Source: Beverwykella pulmonaria (lineage: Eukaryota > Ascomycota > Dothideomycetes > Pleosporales > Melanommataceae). From it: 64,000 nt of DNA. The stretch spans positions 429,901 to 493,900 of the forward strand of contig BCHH01000016.1 of assembly GCA_001599595.1 (NCBI GenBank). The letters are read 5' to 3'. A model generated the notes under the pieces. It made no database searches. It had not been told where the DNA came from and saw nothing but the letters and a program-made list of their open reading frames with translations. The position numbers and the translations under genes are program-made. Positions 37,604-49,171 of this stretch are shown here, in pieces. Position 1 is the first letter of the stretch, and every line of letters starts with the position of its first letter.

Positions 37604-38743
37604 ACAAGAAGGGGTTGTGTTGAAGTTTGCATGGAGTTGCGTGTTACGATTTCTCTATTTTCCATACATCAAAATTGGATGCCGAAATGTGGATGGGGTT
37701 TGGCGTCACGGGCATGGCATTGTTATGGAGTTTGGATTTGGTGCCCTTCTGTGCGCCTGTGGTTATCTACCTACCTTTTTCTTGGGGCATTGTCTATTCC
37801 GTGTTTCTGCGATCTCTTTTTCTCGGCCTGGGTTTGCCTTTCTTTAGCTCATCTTGCTGTTAGACTATTTTCCACTTAGGACGTCTTCAATTGGTCAGAC
37901 ATAGCTGACTTCTCTTCGGCTCGACGCTTTGACTCACCCTTTCGGGGGTTTGAGTTGGCATCGTTGGAGGGAAGGGGTTAGGAATGACTAGTCTAGGGCA
38001 AGCTAGGGAGGGTGGTCGCATCAAGAGATGAGCAGCAGTGAGGGAATCGGGTGGATAGCGAGATTGTGGATTGGATGGTGAGGAGACTCTTTTACTGCAT
38101 GAGAATATGAGCAAATGGCAGTTAATTTATGGTGTTATACTGTATTGTCATGCCTTGTGGCGTTAAGAATACGTTTGTGAAGATGGTGTATTGCAAGGGT
38201 AGTAAGTGCTAATCGTTGGTGTATATTTACCCCAACATTGTCATTGCTGACGAAGCGCAATGTCTTCTTAGTTCTTGCTTTATCTTCTTAGCCCTGATGT
38301 TGTGTTTTGCTAACAATAGATGTATGGCTAGGCCAGCATCTTGCCTTCTCGCCCTACGGGTGGCACAACATATTACTCCGCGTCAAAACAGAGTTCTTGT
38401 AATCGACGTATATCAGCACTCAATCCAAAGATGAAACCGTAGGGATATCACTGCATTTATTGTGATCTTTGATTGTTGATTGGACGCTTGGTTGGACGGA
38501 GACTTTGCATGGGCTGGACGATGTAGCGCGTCAGCACTTGGGTAACTTTGGATGGGGTGCTTACATCTGAGGCACAGTACAGGTCAATGCTCTCTTTGTA
38601 TAAGATGAGCCTTATACCTACCGAGGCTAGATAAACTTCCTATATCTACCCCTCCTCAAGTCAGACTTCTTAGGCCTCACTAACTTCCTCTCCATCTCTT
38701 ATCTCTTCCGCACCGCACCATTCTTGCACCACAGCTCGGAGTC
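37604..38743. other. Intergenic
   Basis: 3' flank of ppc89 (T-rich) and upstream region of the P450 gene. No supported gene in 1.1 kb. Confidence 0.5.
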
Positions 38744-40530
38744 ATGATCTCCCTCCTCACCCTCCTCATCCTTCTCTTCATCTACGTCCTCCTCAAGACT
38801 GTATACCGCATCACGCTCCACCCTTTATCCTCGTTCCCTGGTCCAAAACTCGCGGCTGTAACTTCCTTGTACAACGCGTACCATGACATCTTACATCCGG
38901 GCCTAATTAAAACATTACCGGATCTACATAAGAAATACGGGAACGCAATTCGCATCCAACCAAATGAACTCCACATCGCGGATCTGGAGGGGTTTAATCA
39001 GTGCGTTCACCCTTTCCTCCCTACCCTTGATGTGTATGTTGACTGTAGACAGGATCTTTAGAGTTGGCACACCCTTCAATCGCGTCTGGCACGACAACCC
39101 CTTCCTCACTGGTTCCTTGCAATCTTTAACAACCCTCATGGAGACGAAGAAACGAAGAGAGTTTCTAAACCCCTTCTTCTCCAAAGCCGCTATCACGCGC
39201 GTAGAACCCTTCCTCCACGGACAGAAACTCTCCCTCTTTCTATCCACCCTGCAAACCTCCGCTTCCCAGAAGACCGCTGGAGAGAAGAATGTTGTTGATT
39301 TTTTTCTGGCGTTCAGATGTCTTACCGCGGATACGGTGATGGATTATTGCTTCCAGCAAGATCTAAACGCATTGTCGGAACCGGAGTTCAAGAGTGAGAC
39401 TGTAGAGGCGTTTATTAAGGGATTTGATCTCGCGCTTGTGTCTACGTATTTTCCGAATTTCTTTGCCGTGCTGAACAAGATTATCTTTTCGCTGCCGGAG
39501 AATGTGAGGAGGGAGCACTTCGCGCCTGTGTATGGGTTTCAGACGATGCAAAGGGTACGTTTCCGAGTCTGAATCTGAATGTAAAGAGGGAGAGTTGGGT
39601 GATGGTGAGGAGAGGGACTGACATGTTTTCCAGTTGGCAAAGGAGAGAGTCGAGTACCTAATGTCAAACCCAAGCTCTAGCACGAGCAAGCTCCCCACCA
39701 TGTTCGACACCATGCTCACCCCCAACACGTCAAAGGGTCAAGTCACACCTTCTAAACATGATATGGTTGCCGACGGTTGCTTGATGATCGCTGCTGGGAC
39801 GGATACCACTGCGAATGTGCTGGGCCTTGTGCTCTGGCACGTTACGCAGAATTCGAAGATTGAAAAGGAACTGGTAGAGGAGTTGAAGAGGAGTATGGTT
39901 GATAGGGAAGTGCTGTTGACAAGTGCGAGGCTCGACGGCGAGGGCTTCGAGTATCTTAGAGCGGTGGTTAAGGAAGGGTTGAGATTGTCGTTTGGCGTGC
40001 CGGGGAGGATTATGAGGAGGGTGCCGGATGAGGGGGCGATGTTGGGAGGGCAGTTTGTGCCTGGAGGGGTGCGTTGTACTATTTCCTTCGCTCTGGCTCT
40101 TCTTATCACTGCAACATGCAGGGGTGGACTCACTGACCTTGCTAGACCACCGTATCTGCGGGTATCTACTTGCAAAACACGGACCCAGTTACCTTTCCTG
40201 ATCCAATGAAGTTTGATCCAAAGAGGTGGCTGTGCGATCCAGAGACGTATGCGATGAGGGAGAGGCAGATGCTGTCGTTTTCGAGGGGGTCGAGAGCTTG
40301 TATTGGAATCAAGTCAGTTGCACCCACCTTCATTTCCATCTCCGGCCATAATACTAATGACGGATAGTCTCGCATATGCCACCCTGCACTTGACGGTCGC
40401 CCATTTGTTCCGCAGGTTCGAAATTACTACGACAGGGTATACGACAGAGAAGGATATGGATTGGAATGATCGCTTTGTGCCAGTGCCAAATGGGAGGATT
40501 AGGGGTTTGGTGAGGGTTAGAGAGAACTGA
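38744..40530 (+). CDS. Cytochrome P450 monooxygenase
   Basis: Five exons: 38744-39000, 39053-39554, 39634-40068, 40146-40312, 40368-40530; 507 residues. Microsomal type: N-terminal anchor (residues 2-24) followed by the Pro-rich hinge LHPLSSFPGPKLAA. I-helix MIAAGTDTTAN, K-helix ExxR in KEGLRLS, PERF-like FPDPMKFDPKRW, and heme loop FSRGSRACIGI with the cysteine ligand, the last split by an intron just before NLAYATLHL. All catalytic landmarks are intact. Overall pattern is that of the large fungal group that includes trichodiene-oxygenase-like enzymes, but substrate cannot be predicted. No synthase or transporter gene is adjacent, so a biosynthetic cluster is not indicated. Its 3' end faces the 3' end of the next gene, 275 bases away. 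Confidence 0.92.
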
Positions 40531-40805
40531 GGGGTTAGTTGGGAGGGAGCGTCGATAGGAGGTTTGAACTGAAGCTCAAACAAAGAGAATCAAAGAAATC
40601 GAAATCGAGGGAGGTAAATATAAGCAGAGGACTGTACCACGAGTCGTCCAGGGATTACAAGAAAGGAGATATCGAGCCGGCAATGCACTTCTGCCCCTTT
40701 GTGCATCCTCCTCTCGCACACAACAAATCTTAGCACCTCCAACCTGACTCTTATTCCCACTTCTTGCTCAAACCTGCCGCCTTCCCTGCCTTTCCGACTC
40801 AATCC

Positions 40806-42378
40806 CTACCCAAGCCTCTCCCTACACATCTGAATCGTTACATCTGCCGTCGCCCCATCAAAGAAATCATTCAACACGACAACAACACTCTCCTCCCTCC
40901 CGAAATTCCTCCCCGTATCCCCCCTCAACAACGGCAGCACCTTGGAATCACAAATCGGCTTCGTAGCCAGTATCGGACTCGTCGAAACATCCGAATCCAT
41001 AACACTAGCTATAATGACATCGCGGATATTCGTAGCTGTGGCCTGACACTGAAGGAGCGTGATAGGATGCCCCCGCGGCGGATCGCGGGACATTTCTTCT
41101 AATTTGCAGACGATCGAGTCACCCGTGAGAGTAGCGTTCGCAGCGTCATCGTAGTTGGAGCATTGGTTTACGTCGCGGGTTACGATGAGGCGTTTTCGTT
41201 CGCAGCGTAGGTCCTTGATGCTCTTTTGCATCATGTCATCCTGGTTGCCTACTTCGATGTCCCTCCCCTGAAGCACCTCGTTTAGAACGCCCCTCAGCTC
41301 GTCGTCGTTCGGTCGCGGACAGTCGCCTGGGACGCCATCCCAGCGATCCTGCACCACGACGATTTCATCCGTGTGTTCGGAGAGGAACTGCACAATATCA
41401 TGCAAGAACTGCTTGTACAGCATGCCTGGGATCGCTCCGTGCTGGAAATACCACGTGTCCTCCAACCCACCCGATTTGATCATCTGGCGATGACACTTCG
41501 CAGGTCGAAACTCGAAGTACCGTGCGCCAATCTTGAGAATCGTGTCCAAACTATCCTTTTGCGTGACGGCCAACGCTCTCACGATATCCGGTGCGATATG
41601 ATTCACGCCCGCATCGGTCATTTTATTTACAATATCAAACGCAGCAGGTAATTCACGTCCAACAATCTCTTTAATAACTCCGGTGCCCGCCCTCTGCAAC
41701 AGCGCCTGCGCAGATTGCATACTATTCATCCCAATGTCGTGCGAGGAGGGCAGCACCATCTTATGGAATGGCCTGTCGGCTTTGTCGGTGTCGGGGGGGA
41801 CCACGTCCCGCATCCAGTTCTCGTAGTTATGGGTGACGGTAACGTAGCACTGGTGCTGTTTTGGCAGACCCGCGACGCCGGGTCCAGCGTCGTAGAAGCC
41901 GTATACGATGATTAGGTCTTCGGCAAAGATACTAGGCGTCTGTTCGAGGTTGTTCATCGTCCCGTTTTCGAGACTGCCAGTCATAGAGTTGACGTCTACC
42001 CATTGGTTGTTGAGTTCGCGTCCGTCGCGGCGAACAGTGAATTTGAATTGGCCTGTGAATTTGAAGGCTCCCAGGTTGCGTGATTCAACTTCGAGATGGT
42101 CTTAAGCGTAGGGGATTGAGGTTAGTGTAGTGCTTCAAGCTAAGAACAGAGAGGGAAGAAGGTCGGGAGCGTCAGTGCTATGTGCGTAGTTGCAAGACAG
42201 CATATAGGTAGTGCCTTAGTTGCTTTGTGATAGGACACTGACCTTGCACCCGGGCTTACGTACCAATGCCGAACTGGTGCAGATCCCGCTTGGTGACTGA
42301 CTGCTTGGGGACAGAGAATTCGATTTCGACGCCTTGGACGGCGATGTACGAGTAGCATTTGATCCCCTTGGACGGCAT
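40806..42378 (-). CDS. PLC-like phosphodiesterase (PI-PLC X-type TIM barrel)
   Basis: Exons 42378-42264 and 42100-40806; intron of 163 nt (GTACGT..CTTAAG); 469 residues. The first ~95 residues (EIEFSVPKQSVTKRDLHQFG.., FKFTGQFKFTVRRDG) form a beta-rich part I cannot name. The rest resembles PLC-like phosphodiesterases: HKMVLPSSHDIGMNSMQS with the first active-site His, ARYFEFRPAKC, the second His in WYFQHGAIPG, EIVVVQDRWDGVP. No signal peptide is seen, so a cytosolic location is more likely than the secreted form common in fungi. Reaction and substrate (phosphoinositide or other phosphodiester) are uncertain. Acceptor AAG rather than CAG makes the exon join slightly less sure. Confidence 0.82.
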
Positions 42379-42890
42379 GATAACGGCTCTCTTCTTTCCC
42401 AAGCCTCGAAAAGGCTAGGAATATAACTCGGTTATATGGCAGGAGAGGTCGAACCAAGCTGGTTTGTGAGCGATGGCCCCAAGGTACTCTACCTATCCAG
42501 ACGCTCCAACAAGAAAGAGGATGACACCGGTGGCTAACACGGATGATGGAGAGATGGCGGGGTGGTCAAGAATTTATAACGCAGCAAGCTATAATGCTAG
42601 CCTGTTCTTCCCGTCTTTGGCTAGACCACAATGGACCCTGAGCTCAGCTGTTGAGGTGGAGGTTCAGCTCACCTGTACCTCGTCAGGTACACCAATGAGG
42701 TAATGAGACTTCTCTAGCTCCGTTGGAGGGGTAACACGCGTTCCGCCATTTTAAGGTTTTGGAAGTCTGTAAAAATTGAAAAGATATACCTGCTATTTCA
42801 AAGATATTATATCCGAAACTACCGGCCCAATACGATCAGGAATGATCCCAAAGTCCGAGATAGAACCATGACCAGTCACGTGAGCATTTA
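42379..42890. other. Intergenic
   Basis: Upstream of the phosphodiesterase gene and downstream of rsm1. A TCACGTGA site (core 42877-42882) lies directly after the rsm1 stop, about 500 bases upstream of the phosphodiesterase start. Confidence 0.5.
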
Positions 42891-44424
42891 TTATACCTTA
42901 TTTTCCTTATCCTTATCTCCACCTACACTCTTCACACTCCTCGCACTCTTCACGCTCTTGCTACTCTTCAAGCTCTTCCTACTTGTAGTCCTTCTCAGTT
43001 TCGCCTTGAATTTCTTCCACTTGTCATTCAGACTATCCCCCTTCTCTCCGTCTGCCACACTCACCATTGCGCTGTCCATGCTGCTTCTTCCCATATCAAA
43101 GCTACCACCCACATCGCCCCCTCTTGTCATCTCGCTAATAGGTCTGGCCTCCTTCTTCTTCCCCATGAGCATAAATTCGAGTGTCTGCCACCCGGCCATG
43201 TTCTCGATCGGGCCATTCTTGGGATTACCCTGCGTGACAGGGTTTTTCCATGGACAGTGTTCGCGGTGAGATTCTAGCAGATTGAGGCGAAGGGACTCGA
43301 TGGGGACAGAGAGTTTCGTGCTCATTTCTTTGAGGCGCGCGTCGTTGGAGAGCCAGAGGCCGATGCGCTGGAAGCAATGGGAGCAAGTGGCGAGTGCGAT
43401 TTTGGATTCCGATACGCCTGTCCAGCCGAAGAGCGCGAAGGTGAATGCTGCGATGTCTGCGGGAGAGGTGGGAGGGTCGTGTGGGGTGGTGGAGCCGGGC
43501 GGGCTCCAGAATGAAGTGGGGATGCGCGCTAGGATGTCTGAGATGGGAGGCTCGGGATACGTAATGTTCTCGAGGAGAGGGATGTCAGCGGAGATGGCTT
43601 TGAATGACTGGTAGCGGTCGAGGAGCTCTGCGGAGCTCTTCGTGCGGCTAGGAATCGGGATGTGATATATTTCGTCTGCACATATCGTTAGTATCATTCC
43701 GCAAATCCAAGAAGCGTAGACACGCACCCTTACAGCCTGCCTTCCTCCACAGACAATCCTCATGATGGCCCTCAAGAACCAACTCATAATACTTCTCCAC
43801 AAGCCCCTCGTCAATATCCACAGCCAAATCCTCGCTCATCTCAATCTCCTTCCCCTCACTGTCTTTCCGCTTCGGCCGTAGCTTGACCACAACCCTCTGC
43901 TCACAGCCGCCCTTACATGCAACCGTATTCCAAGCATCGCACACCCAGCCCCGTTTCGCCCACTCGACCTCTGATATCGCGTCCGGCTTGTTGGTCCACT
44001 TCTTCACGTCCGCGAACGTCTTCAGCCGCCCGAGGAACTGCTCCTGGCTGTACGGCGCAAAATTTGGCGTCTTTCGGGGAGTCGTAGGTTGCACAGGCGT
44101 CTTTGTTGTGCCCACTGAGCGCAATCCGGCGCCGGCAAATCTGTTGGTCTCCGGACGCGGTGTAAACAGCTTGTCTTGCAGCGCCTTGATGCGGTCGTTG
44201 CCAGACACATTCCGCGGCTGCTCCATACTGACATCGGAAAGGCGTGAGCGCTTGGGTGCAGGTTCGGGTGTAGCGGGATCGGCGTTGGTGAGAGAGGCGG
44301 TGGAGGCGTTGGACTCGTGGAAGGTGCTGGTCAGAGAAGACGTGGAGGCGCTCGCGGTAAGGTTATCGAGCAGGCGGTTAAACTTGCGCTTCGTGGTCGC
44401 GAGCGCAGGCTGATCGGCGTCCAT
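42891..44424 (-). CDS. rsm1: C3HC zinc-finger / Rsm1-domain mRNA export factor
   Basis: Exons 44424-43728 and 43675-42891 with a 52-nt intron (GTGCGT..TGTGCAG, branch TACTAACG); 493 residues. After a disordered Ser/Thr-rich N-terminus comes the C3HC (NIPA/BIR-like) finger at about residues 130-240: ADVKKWTNKPDAISEVEWAK, RGWVCDAW, VACKGGC, and GHHEDCLWRKAGC. The second half holds the Rsm1-type BIR-like repeat ALFGWTG..LATCSHCFQRIGLW and ESHREHCPWKNP. The C-terminus is Ser/Lys-rich (SRKSLKSSKSVKSARS), likely a nuclear signal. The S. pombe member Rsm1 takes part in mRNA export. Divergently paired with the bisphosphate nucleotidase gene. Confidence 0.88.
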
Positions 44425-44953
44425 GGCAGCAGTTGTTTTGGGTTGAATCGTGCTGTGCGATGGTTTGAATGGGAATGGAGAGGGTTGGGGAAATTGCGGG
44501 CTTTGTTTACTTTGAGCTTTGAGACAGGTACCAAGCGTCAATGCCCAAGACTTGATTGCTGTGGAAGAAGAAACAAATGGTCAAGACGACGTCCTCTATG
44601 TTGTTTGCAAGTGTGCATTGAGTGCTTCCATGTTGTGTATGATATTTCTCACCAAGGAACGTGTATCTCCCGTCGCCATGGAGCCATCTCAGCCCTACGA
44701 AGCCTCCGAACCACCGCCGCGCCAAGCCCTTGTTACATTTACCATTTCTTTTCCTCCCATTGCGTCGATGCCATCCCATCTGTCGCCATACCTATTCTTT
44801 TTCATCGCTCTCCTCATCCTGGCTACCTCATTCCTCCCCTTCCCATTCCTCCTCTCGCGAAGTGTTGTCCGCCTGTCCCAATTGAAGCAGCACATCTACC
44901 CCTCCCCCGCCATCCTCCATTTTCACTCCAACAGAACTATCACGACCAGAGCT
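44425..44953. other. Shared upstream region of rsm1 and the bisphosphate nucleotidase
   Basis: Divergent promoter of about 530 bases. The nucleotidase frame stays open through most of it; see the alternative start at 44768. Confidence 0.55.
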
Positions 44954-46018
44954 ATGGCGTATGAAAAGGAGCTCCACATTGCCCTCCTCGCCGTTCAACG
45001 CGCTACCCTCCTCACAAAATCCGTCTACACCTCTCACACAAAAGGCACGCTCTCCAAATCCGACAATTCCCCCGTCACAATCGGGGATTTCGGCGCCCAG
45101 GCCCTCATCATATCCTCGATCCTGTCCGCTTTCCCCGAAGATGAAGTCGTAGGCGAGGAAGACGCTGACGACTTACGTGCGAATCCCCAACTTAAAGATC
45201 TGGTATGGGACCTGGTGCAGGCGGCAAAGTTGGACGATGAGAAGGTGGAGCAAGAGATTGGTGGCCCAATTAAGAGCGCGGAGGATATGTTGGCGGCGAT
45301 TGATAAAGGGAAGAGTGAGGGCGGACGGAAAGGGAGGATTTGGGCCCTAGATCCTATTGATGGGACGAAAGGCTTCTTGCGTGGTGGCCAATATGCTGTA
45401 TGCTTAGCACTCATAGTAGATGGTGTGTCGACTGTAGGCGTGATTGGATGTCCCAATCTTCCCGTTGACGACAAGGCGCCACTGGATGCTTCTGTCGGAG
45501 CGGATGCAGACGATAAAGAGGGCAAGGGCGTGCTATTTGGCGCGGTCAAGGGCGAGGGAGCAACGAGTCGCCCGCTAGGTCCGGGAGCGCTGCTCGAGGG
45601 GAACAAGATCTCAATGAAGCCGCTCGAGGACATCGCACAAGCGACTTTTTGCGAGAGCGTGGAGGCGGGGCATTCAAGCCATGGGGATAACGCTGCTATT
45701 GCATCGAAGCTTGGGATCACGAAGCCTAGTGTAAGGATGGATTCGCAGGCCAAGTATGGGTCTATCGCACGAGGGGCAGGAGACCTGTATCTGAGATTGC
45801 CCGTCAGCAAGACGTACCAAGAGAAGATCTGGGATCATGCTGCTGGTGTGGTCATTGTTGAAGAGGCGGGCGGTCAAGTATCGGATGCGTGGGGCAAGCC
45901 GCTCGATTTCGGCATCGGAAGGACGCTAAAGGATAACAAAGGGGTCGTGGCTGCACCAAAAGGTGTGTTTTCCCAAGTCATTGGAGTGGTAAAGGAGGTG
46001 TTGGATGCAAAAGAGTAA
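44954..46018 (+). CDS. met22: 3'(2'),5'-bisphosphate nucleotidase (Hal2/Met22)
   Basis: Single exon, 354 residues from ATG 44954 (MAYEKELHIALLAVQRA), matching the usual 350-360. Lithium/sodium-sensitive phosphatase motifs are intact: the metal Glu in VVGEED (about 68-70), DPIDGT (133-138), and WDHAAG..EEAGG (about 293 on). It removes the 3' phosphate from 3'-phosphoadenosine 5'-phosphate (PAP), the by-product of sulfate assimilation, and links salt tolerance to methionine synthesis in yeast. The frame is open further upstream with an ATG at 44768 that would add 62 residues holding a hydrophobic helix and a basic stretch; the downstream start was preferred by family length. Confidence 0.92.
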   Translation: MAYEKELHIALLAVQRATLLTKSVYTSHTKGTLSKSDNSPVTIGDFGAQALIISSILSAFPEDEVVGEEDADDLRANPQLKDLVWDLVQAAKLDDEKVEQEIGGPIKSAEDMLAAIDKGKSEGGRKGRIWALDPIDGTKGFLRGGQYAVCLALIVDGVSTVGVIGCPNLPVDDKAPLDASVGADADDKEGKGVLFGAVKGEGATSRPLGPGALLEGNKISMKPLEDIAQATFCESVEAGHSSHGDNAAIASKLGITKPSVRMDSQAKYGSIARGAGDLYLRLPVSKTYQEKIWDHAAGVVIVEEAGGQVSDAWGKPLDFGIGRTLKDNKGVVAAPKGVFSQVIGVVKEVLDAKE

Positions 46019-46604
46019 GCAGATGGCACTCTAGAAAGCGATGCACACAATCATGAACCTAGCACAAAAAGAAGCACACATTTCTATACGATGAACAGTG
46101 TCTATGGCCTAATCACCCGTAGAAATCTAATCAAAGAAATACCTTGAGGCTGAGAGCATAATGGAAAACCTCCAAAAAGCTTTACTAGACCCGACTGGTG
46201 TCCTTTGCCTGTCCCCGTAACCTTCATGTTATCTTTTCACATCCATCATGTGTACACGAATTATAACTATGCTCTCACTCCTTAACCCAGATGCGGCCTC
46301 TGAGCCACTGAAGAAGTAGTGATGTTTCCAGTAGAAAACCGAAGCATGCGTACCGAATGTGGCATCGAAAATGTGGTAGGCAAAGGAAAATGGCCGATAA
46401 AGTGTTGCATGCAGGGTGGTGGAAGATATGAAATCGTAGATAGGGTTTATTTCGTAACTTCGTCCACAAAATGGGAAATTGAACATATGGTACGTGTCGT
46501 GAATCTTGTTGTCGCCTTCTAAATAGTGATTGATTTGAACGCTGAAGTTGAACATTGTTGAAGAATAATGGACTGTTGAAGTAGATGGCTAAAACATTGG
46601 TGAC
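46019..46604. other. Intergenic between convergent genes
   Basis: 3' flanks of met22 and kar5. A frame at 46229-46555 (minus) has no recognisable content. Confidence 0.5.
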
Positions 46605-48504
46605 TTAGAAGTTGGGCCGTAATGCTGCAAATGGATTGAAAGAATATCGTCTTCGAGGAGGTGGAGAGGTGGGAAGACCTGCAGGCCCGTCACTGAGTAT
46701 AACACCCTCGTCACCCTGATCGTTGCGATACTGGGACATGTAAGTAGAGCTTAGAAAATATGATATGCCGACATAGAGGGAACAGAACATAACCACTCCG
46801 GGTAGAAATAGGAAGCTCGGTGGCTGATTCGCAAGGAAAGTAGTGAAACGATGCAGAAAATGAATGGCATATTTCGGGAGCAATCGAAGAAAATCGAGAA
46901 TACCAACTGCATGAAGATACCCTGGAAAGCTGATTGCTGCAATGCAATACCCGGCTATCTTTTGATTAGCGAGCCGGAGTCCATAGATGCATGCAGCAAC
47001 CGGTGCTAATATCTTGAGGTGAGCAGCCATGCTGCCCAGTGGAGCGAGTACTTGAGTGAACTTTATCGCTACCTCGGTGGCTGTTTCCAGAACATCGGTA
47101 GTCTTGTTCAGATGCTCTGCACCGTCAGCATCATCACAATAGGTCTTATTGAAGCTAAAATTACTTACCTGGTCGAATTTTCGGAGATTTTCAGATGCTA
47201 CGTCCTGGTAAATGTCAGCCTTTGTAGCGTGGAGAAGAAAACGGAGTGATTGACAAGTTGGTCTTGGAATGTATCAACTTTCTTTGACAGAGTTACCAAG
47301 TCCTGCTTAACTTGGAGGCTAGAAACGACGACCTCGTGATTCAGCTGCAATTGGTTTTTCTGAGCGACCAACTGTTCTGAGCTCACATCAGCCACTTGTC
47401 TGTGCAAACCACGTATTTCCTCCTTGAAGTTAGCTTCGAAGTTGTTTAGGGTCTATGTTAGTATTAGTTTTGAATTTCCAATCGTACGTAAATGAAAACT
47501 TTACCTTATCCAGTCCCTGCTTCATAACTTCAACTGCCCGACTGTAGATTCTCATTGATTGGACCATTTCCCTCAATTTGTCTCCTGATGCCGCTGTCAC
47601 TTCATAATTCGTCTGCATGTCCTGCCTAAATTGGTTTTGGAACATGCGCCATTCTTCCGCAAAGACCTTTTGCTCGGATGCCCATGCGGCCGTGTCTTGT
47701 GTATACTTCAACAGCAATGATGTCAATCGTCCAACCACTTCAGCCAAAGACTTGTAAGTAGCTAAATCTTGATCTGAAAGATTTTTAGAGGCGAAGCTAA
47801 GTGACATGTATCTTGGACATACCTCTCTCAATAGCGTGTCTGCTTGCCTGGCACATGATCACAGCATTTTGTTTCGCATTGCTGTATGAGGTCCAGGACT
47901 GCGGTCGCTTTCCCAGTGCCTCCATGCAGCGACTGAACTGCGTGTGAGTTGCCTCGGGGTAGCAATACTCTCCATTTAAGCTGTCTTTGTTCTGTCGCGA
48001 GAAAAAAGAGCCGAAGCGACCTTGGGTACAAGCTCGGGGTGAGGGAACAAGTATTGCACATTCTCGAGGAACAACTGCCTTGGCACCGAGCAGTTCGCAG
48101 ACCGCAAGCCTGGCGGCATACGCCGACTTTACTTCATCTAGGACCATGCCCGAATTGGGCTTGGCCTTGTCAGTTTCCCGCCCGAGAGATTTGCAGTCAT
48201 TGATAAGATTCAATATAGCAAGGTGGTTGCACGTCGGAGCTGATTTCATAGAATTGATAATCTCGAGAGCCTCAGAGACTTCCTCATACTGATCGATGGG
48301 CGGAGCTTGAAGCCTTGACATCAGATCGACGCGGGCGGCGTAATCTGAGGAACAATTTACTAAAAGAGCATCGAGATTTGGCTGGGAATTCGAACATTGC
48401 TTGGCGGAGGGAGATTGAATTTGTGCAACTGCCGTTCGCGAAGACTGAAGGAGAAGACTCGTGGTCAGGAGCACGCAGGCCGTTTTGCTTGGTAGAGGTC
48501 TCAT
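46605..48504 (-). CDS. kar5: Nuclear fusion protein Kar5/Tht1 family
   Basis: Five exons fit: 48504-47823, 47773-47505, 47452-47255, 47204-47169, 47114-46605; 564 residues. Signal peptide MRPLPSKTACVLLTTSLLLQ.., then a Cys-rich lumenal part (Cys at CSNSQPN, NCSSDY, TCNH, NDC, CELL, RECA, RACT, YCYPE, RCME, MCQAS), a central coiled coil (about 230-420) and two to three hydrophobic C-terminal helices (LKILAPVAACIYGLRL, FLFLPGVVMFCSLYVGISYF) before a basic tail. This layout is that of Kar5/Tht1, an ER and nuclear-envelope protein needed for nuclear membrane fusion in karyogamy. Two joins are less certain: donor GTCAAT at 47254 and acceptor GAG at 47115 were picked because they alone keep frame. 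Confidence 0.78.
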
Positions 48505-49171
48505 GATTGGCAGCTTCGTGATCGCTATTTCTGCGGGGCAAGGTTGTGAGAAGAACTTGGCTTGTATCAACGGATGGATTGTCAAGAGCAGAGCGTGTCG
48601 AGTGCGAGGCCGAGATGAGATATGAGAAGATTGAGGGAATGAGGTAACTGAGCAAGCGTATCGATAGCCAGAGTAAGAGAAGTTAGAGAAGGTTAAGAAT
48701 CCTTGTGAGAAAATATCGGCGGAGAGTAGAAGAAGCCAGCGTAGAATTGAGGTATGAGAAGGTTTGGCCCTGGGAAGGGTGGTATCACTGCTATGATAGG
48801 TGAGTGGTAAGTGCTGGTGAGTTAGCTTATAGATCAAGTGTTGAACTGGCCGCTTGGTGAGAGACGCTTCTACTGATCAAGATAGCTCTGAAGAGCAGGC
48901 GAGATTAGCAACTGCGTGGTTGCGACAGGAGTGTACCATGTGGTGGAGTTGAGGCGTGAGAGTGAGTGGAGATGTGAGGTGTGGATTGAGGGCAGAGGAT
49001 CAGGGCTTAAGTAATTATTGAGGACCGTGAGCGCGAAGTCGCGAACCCTACGCATGATCACATGATCATGCAATATAGTTGAATATGACTTACGTAATAA
49101 GGCCGAGCCTCAACATCAACACTGCGGAAATCTTTGCCGAGCCATCACGACCACACTCCATTTCGTCAACA
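48505..49171. other. Divergent promoter of kar5 and the mitochondrial uL6 gene
   Basis: About 670 bases. Holds a near-perfect palindrome at 49052-49071 and TTACGTAA shortly after it (49090-49097). Confidence 0.55.
49052..49071. promoter_or_regulatory. Palindromic candidate binding site between kar5 and mrpl6
   Basis: GCATGATCA (49052-49060) and TGATCATGC (49063-49071) are exact inverted arms around CA. It lies 100 bases before the uL6m start, in the divergent promoter. Binding factor unknown. Confidence 0.4.

Noticed and set aside
38744..42378. Secondary-metabolite gene cluster around the P450
   Set aside because: Neighbours are a phosphodiesterase, Rsm1, Hal2 and Ppc89; there is no synthase, transporter or cluster regulator.
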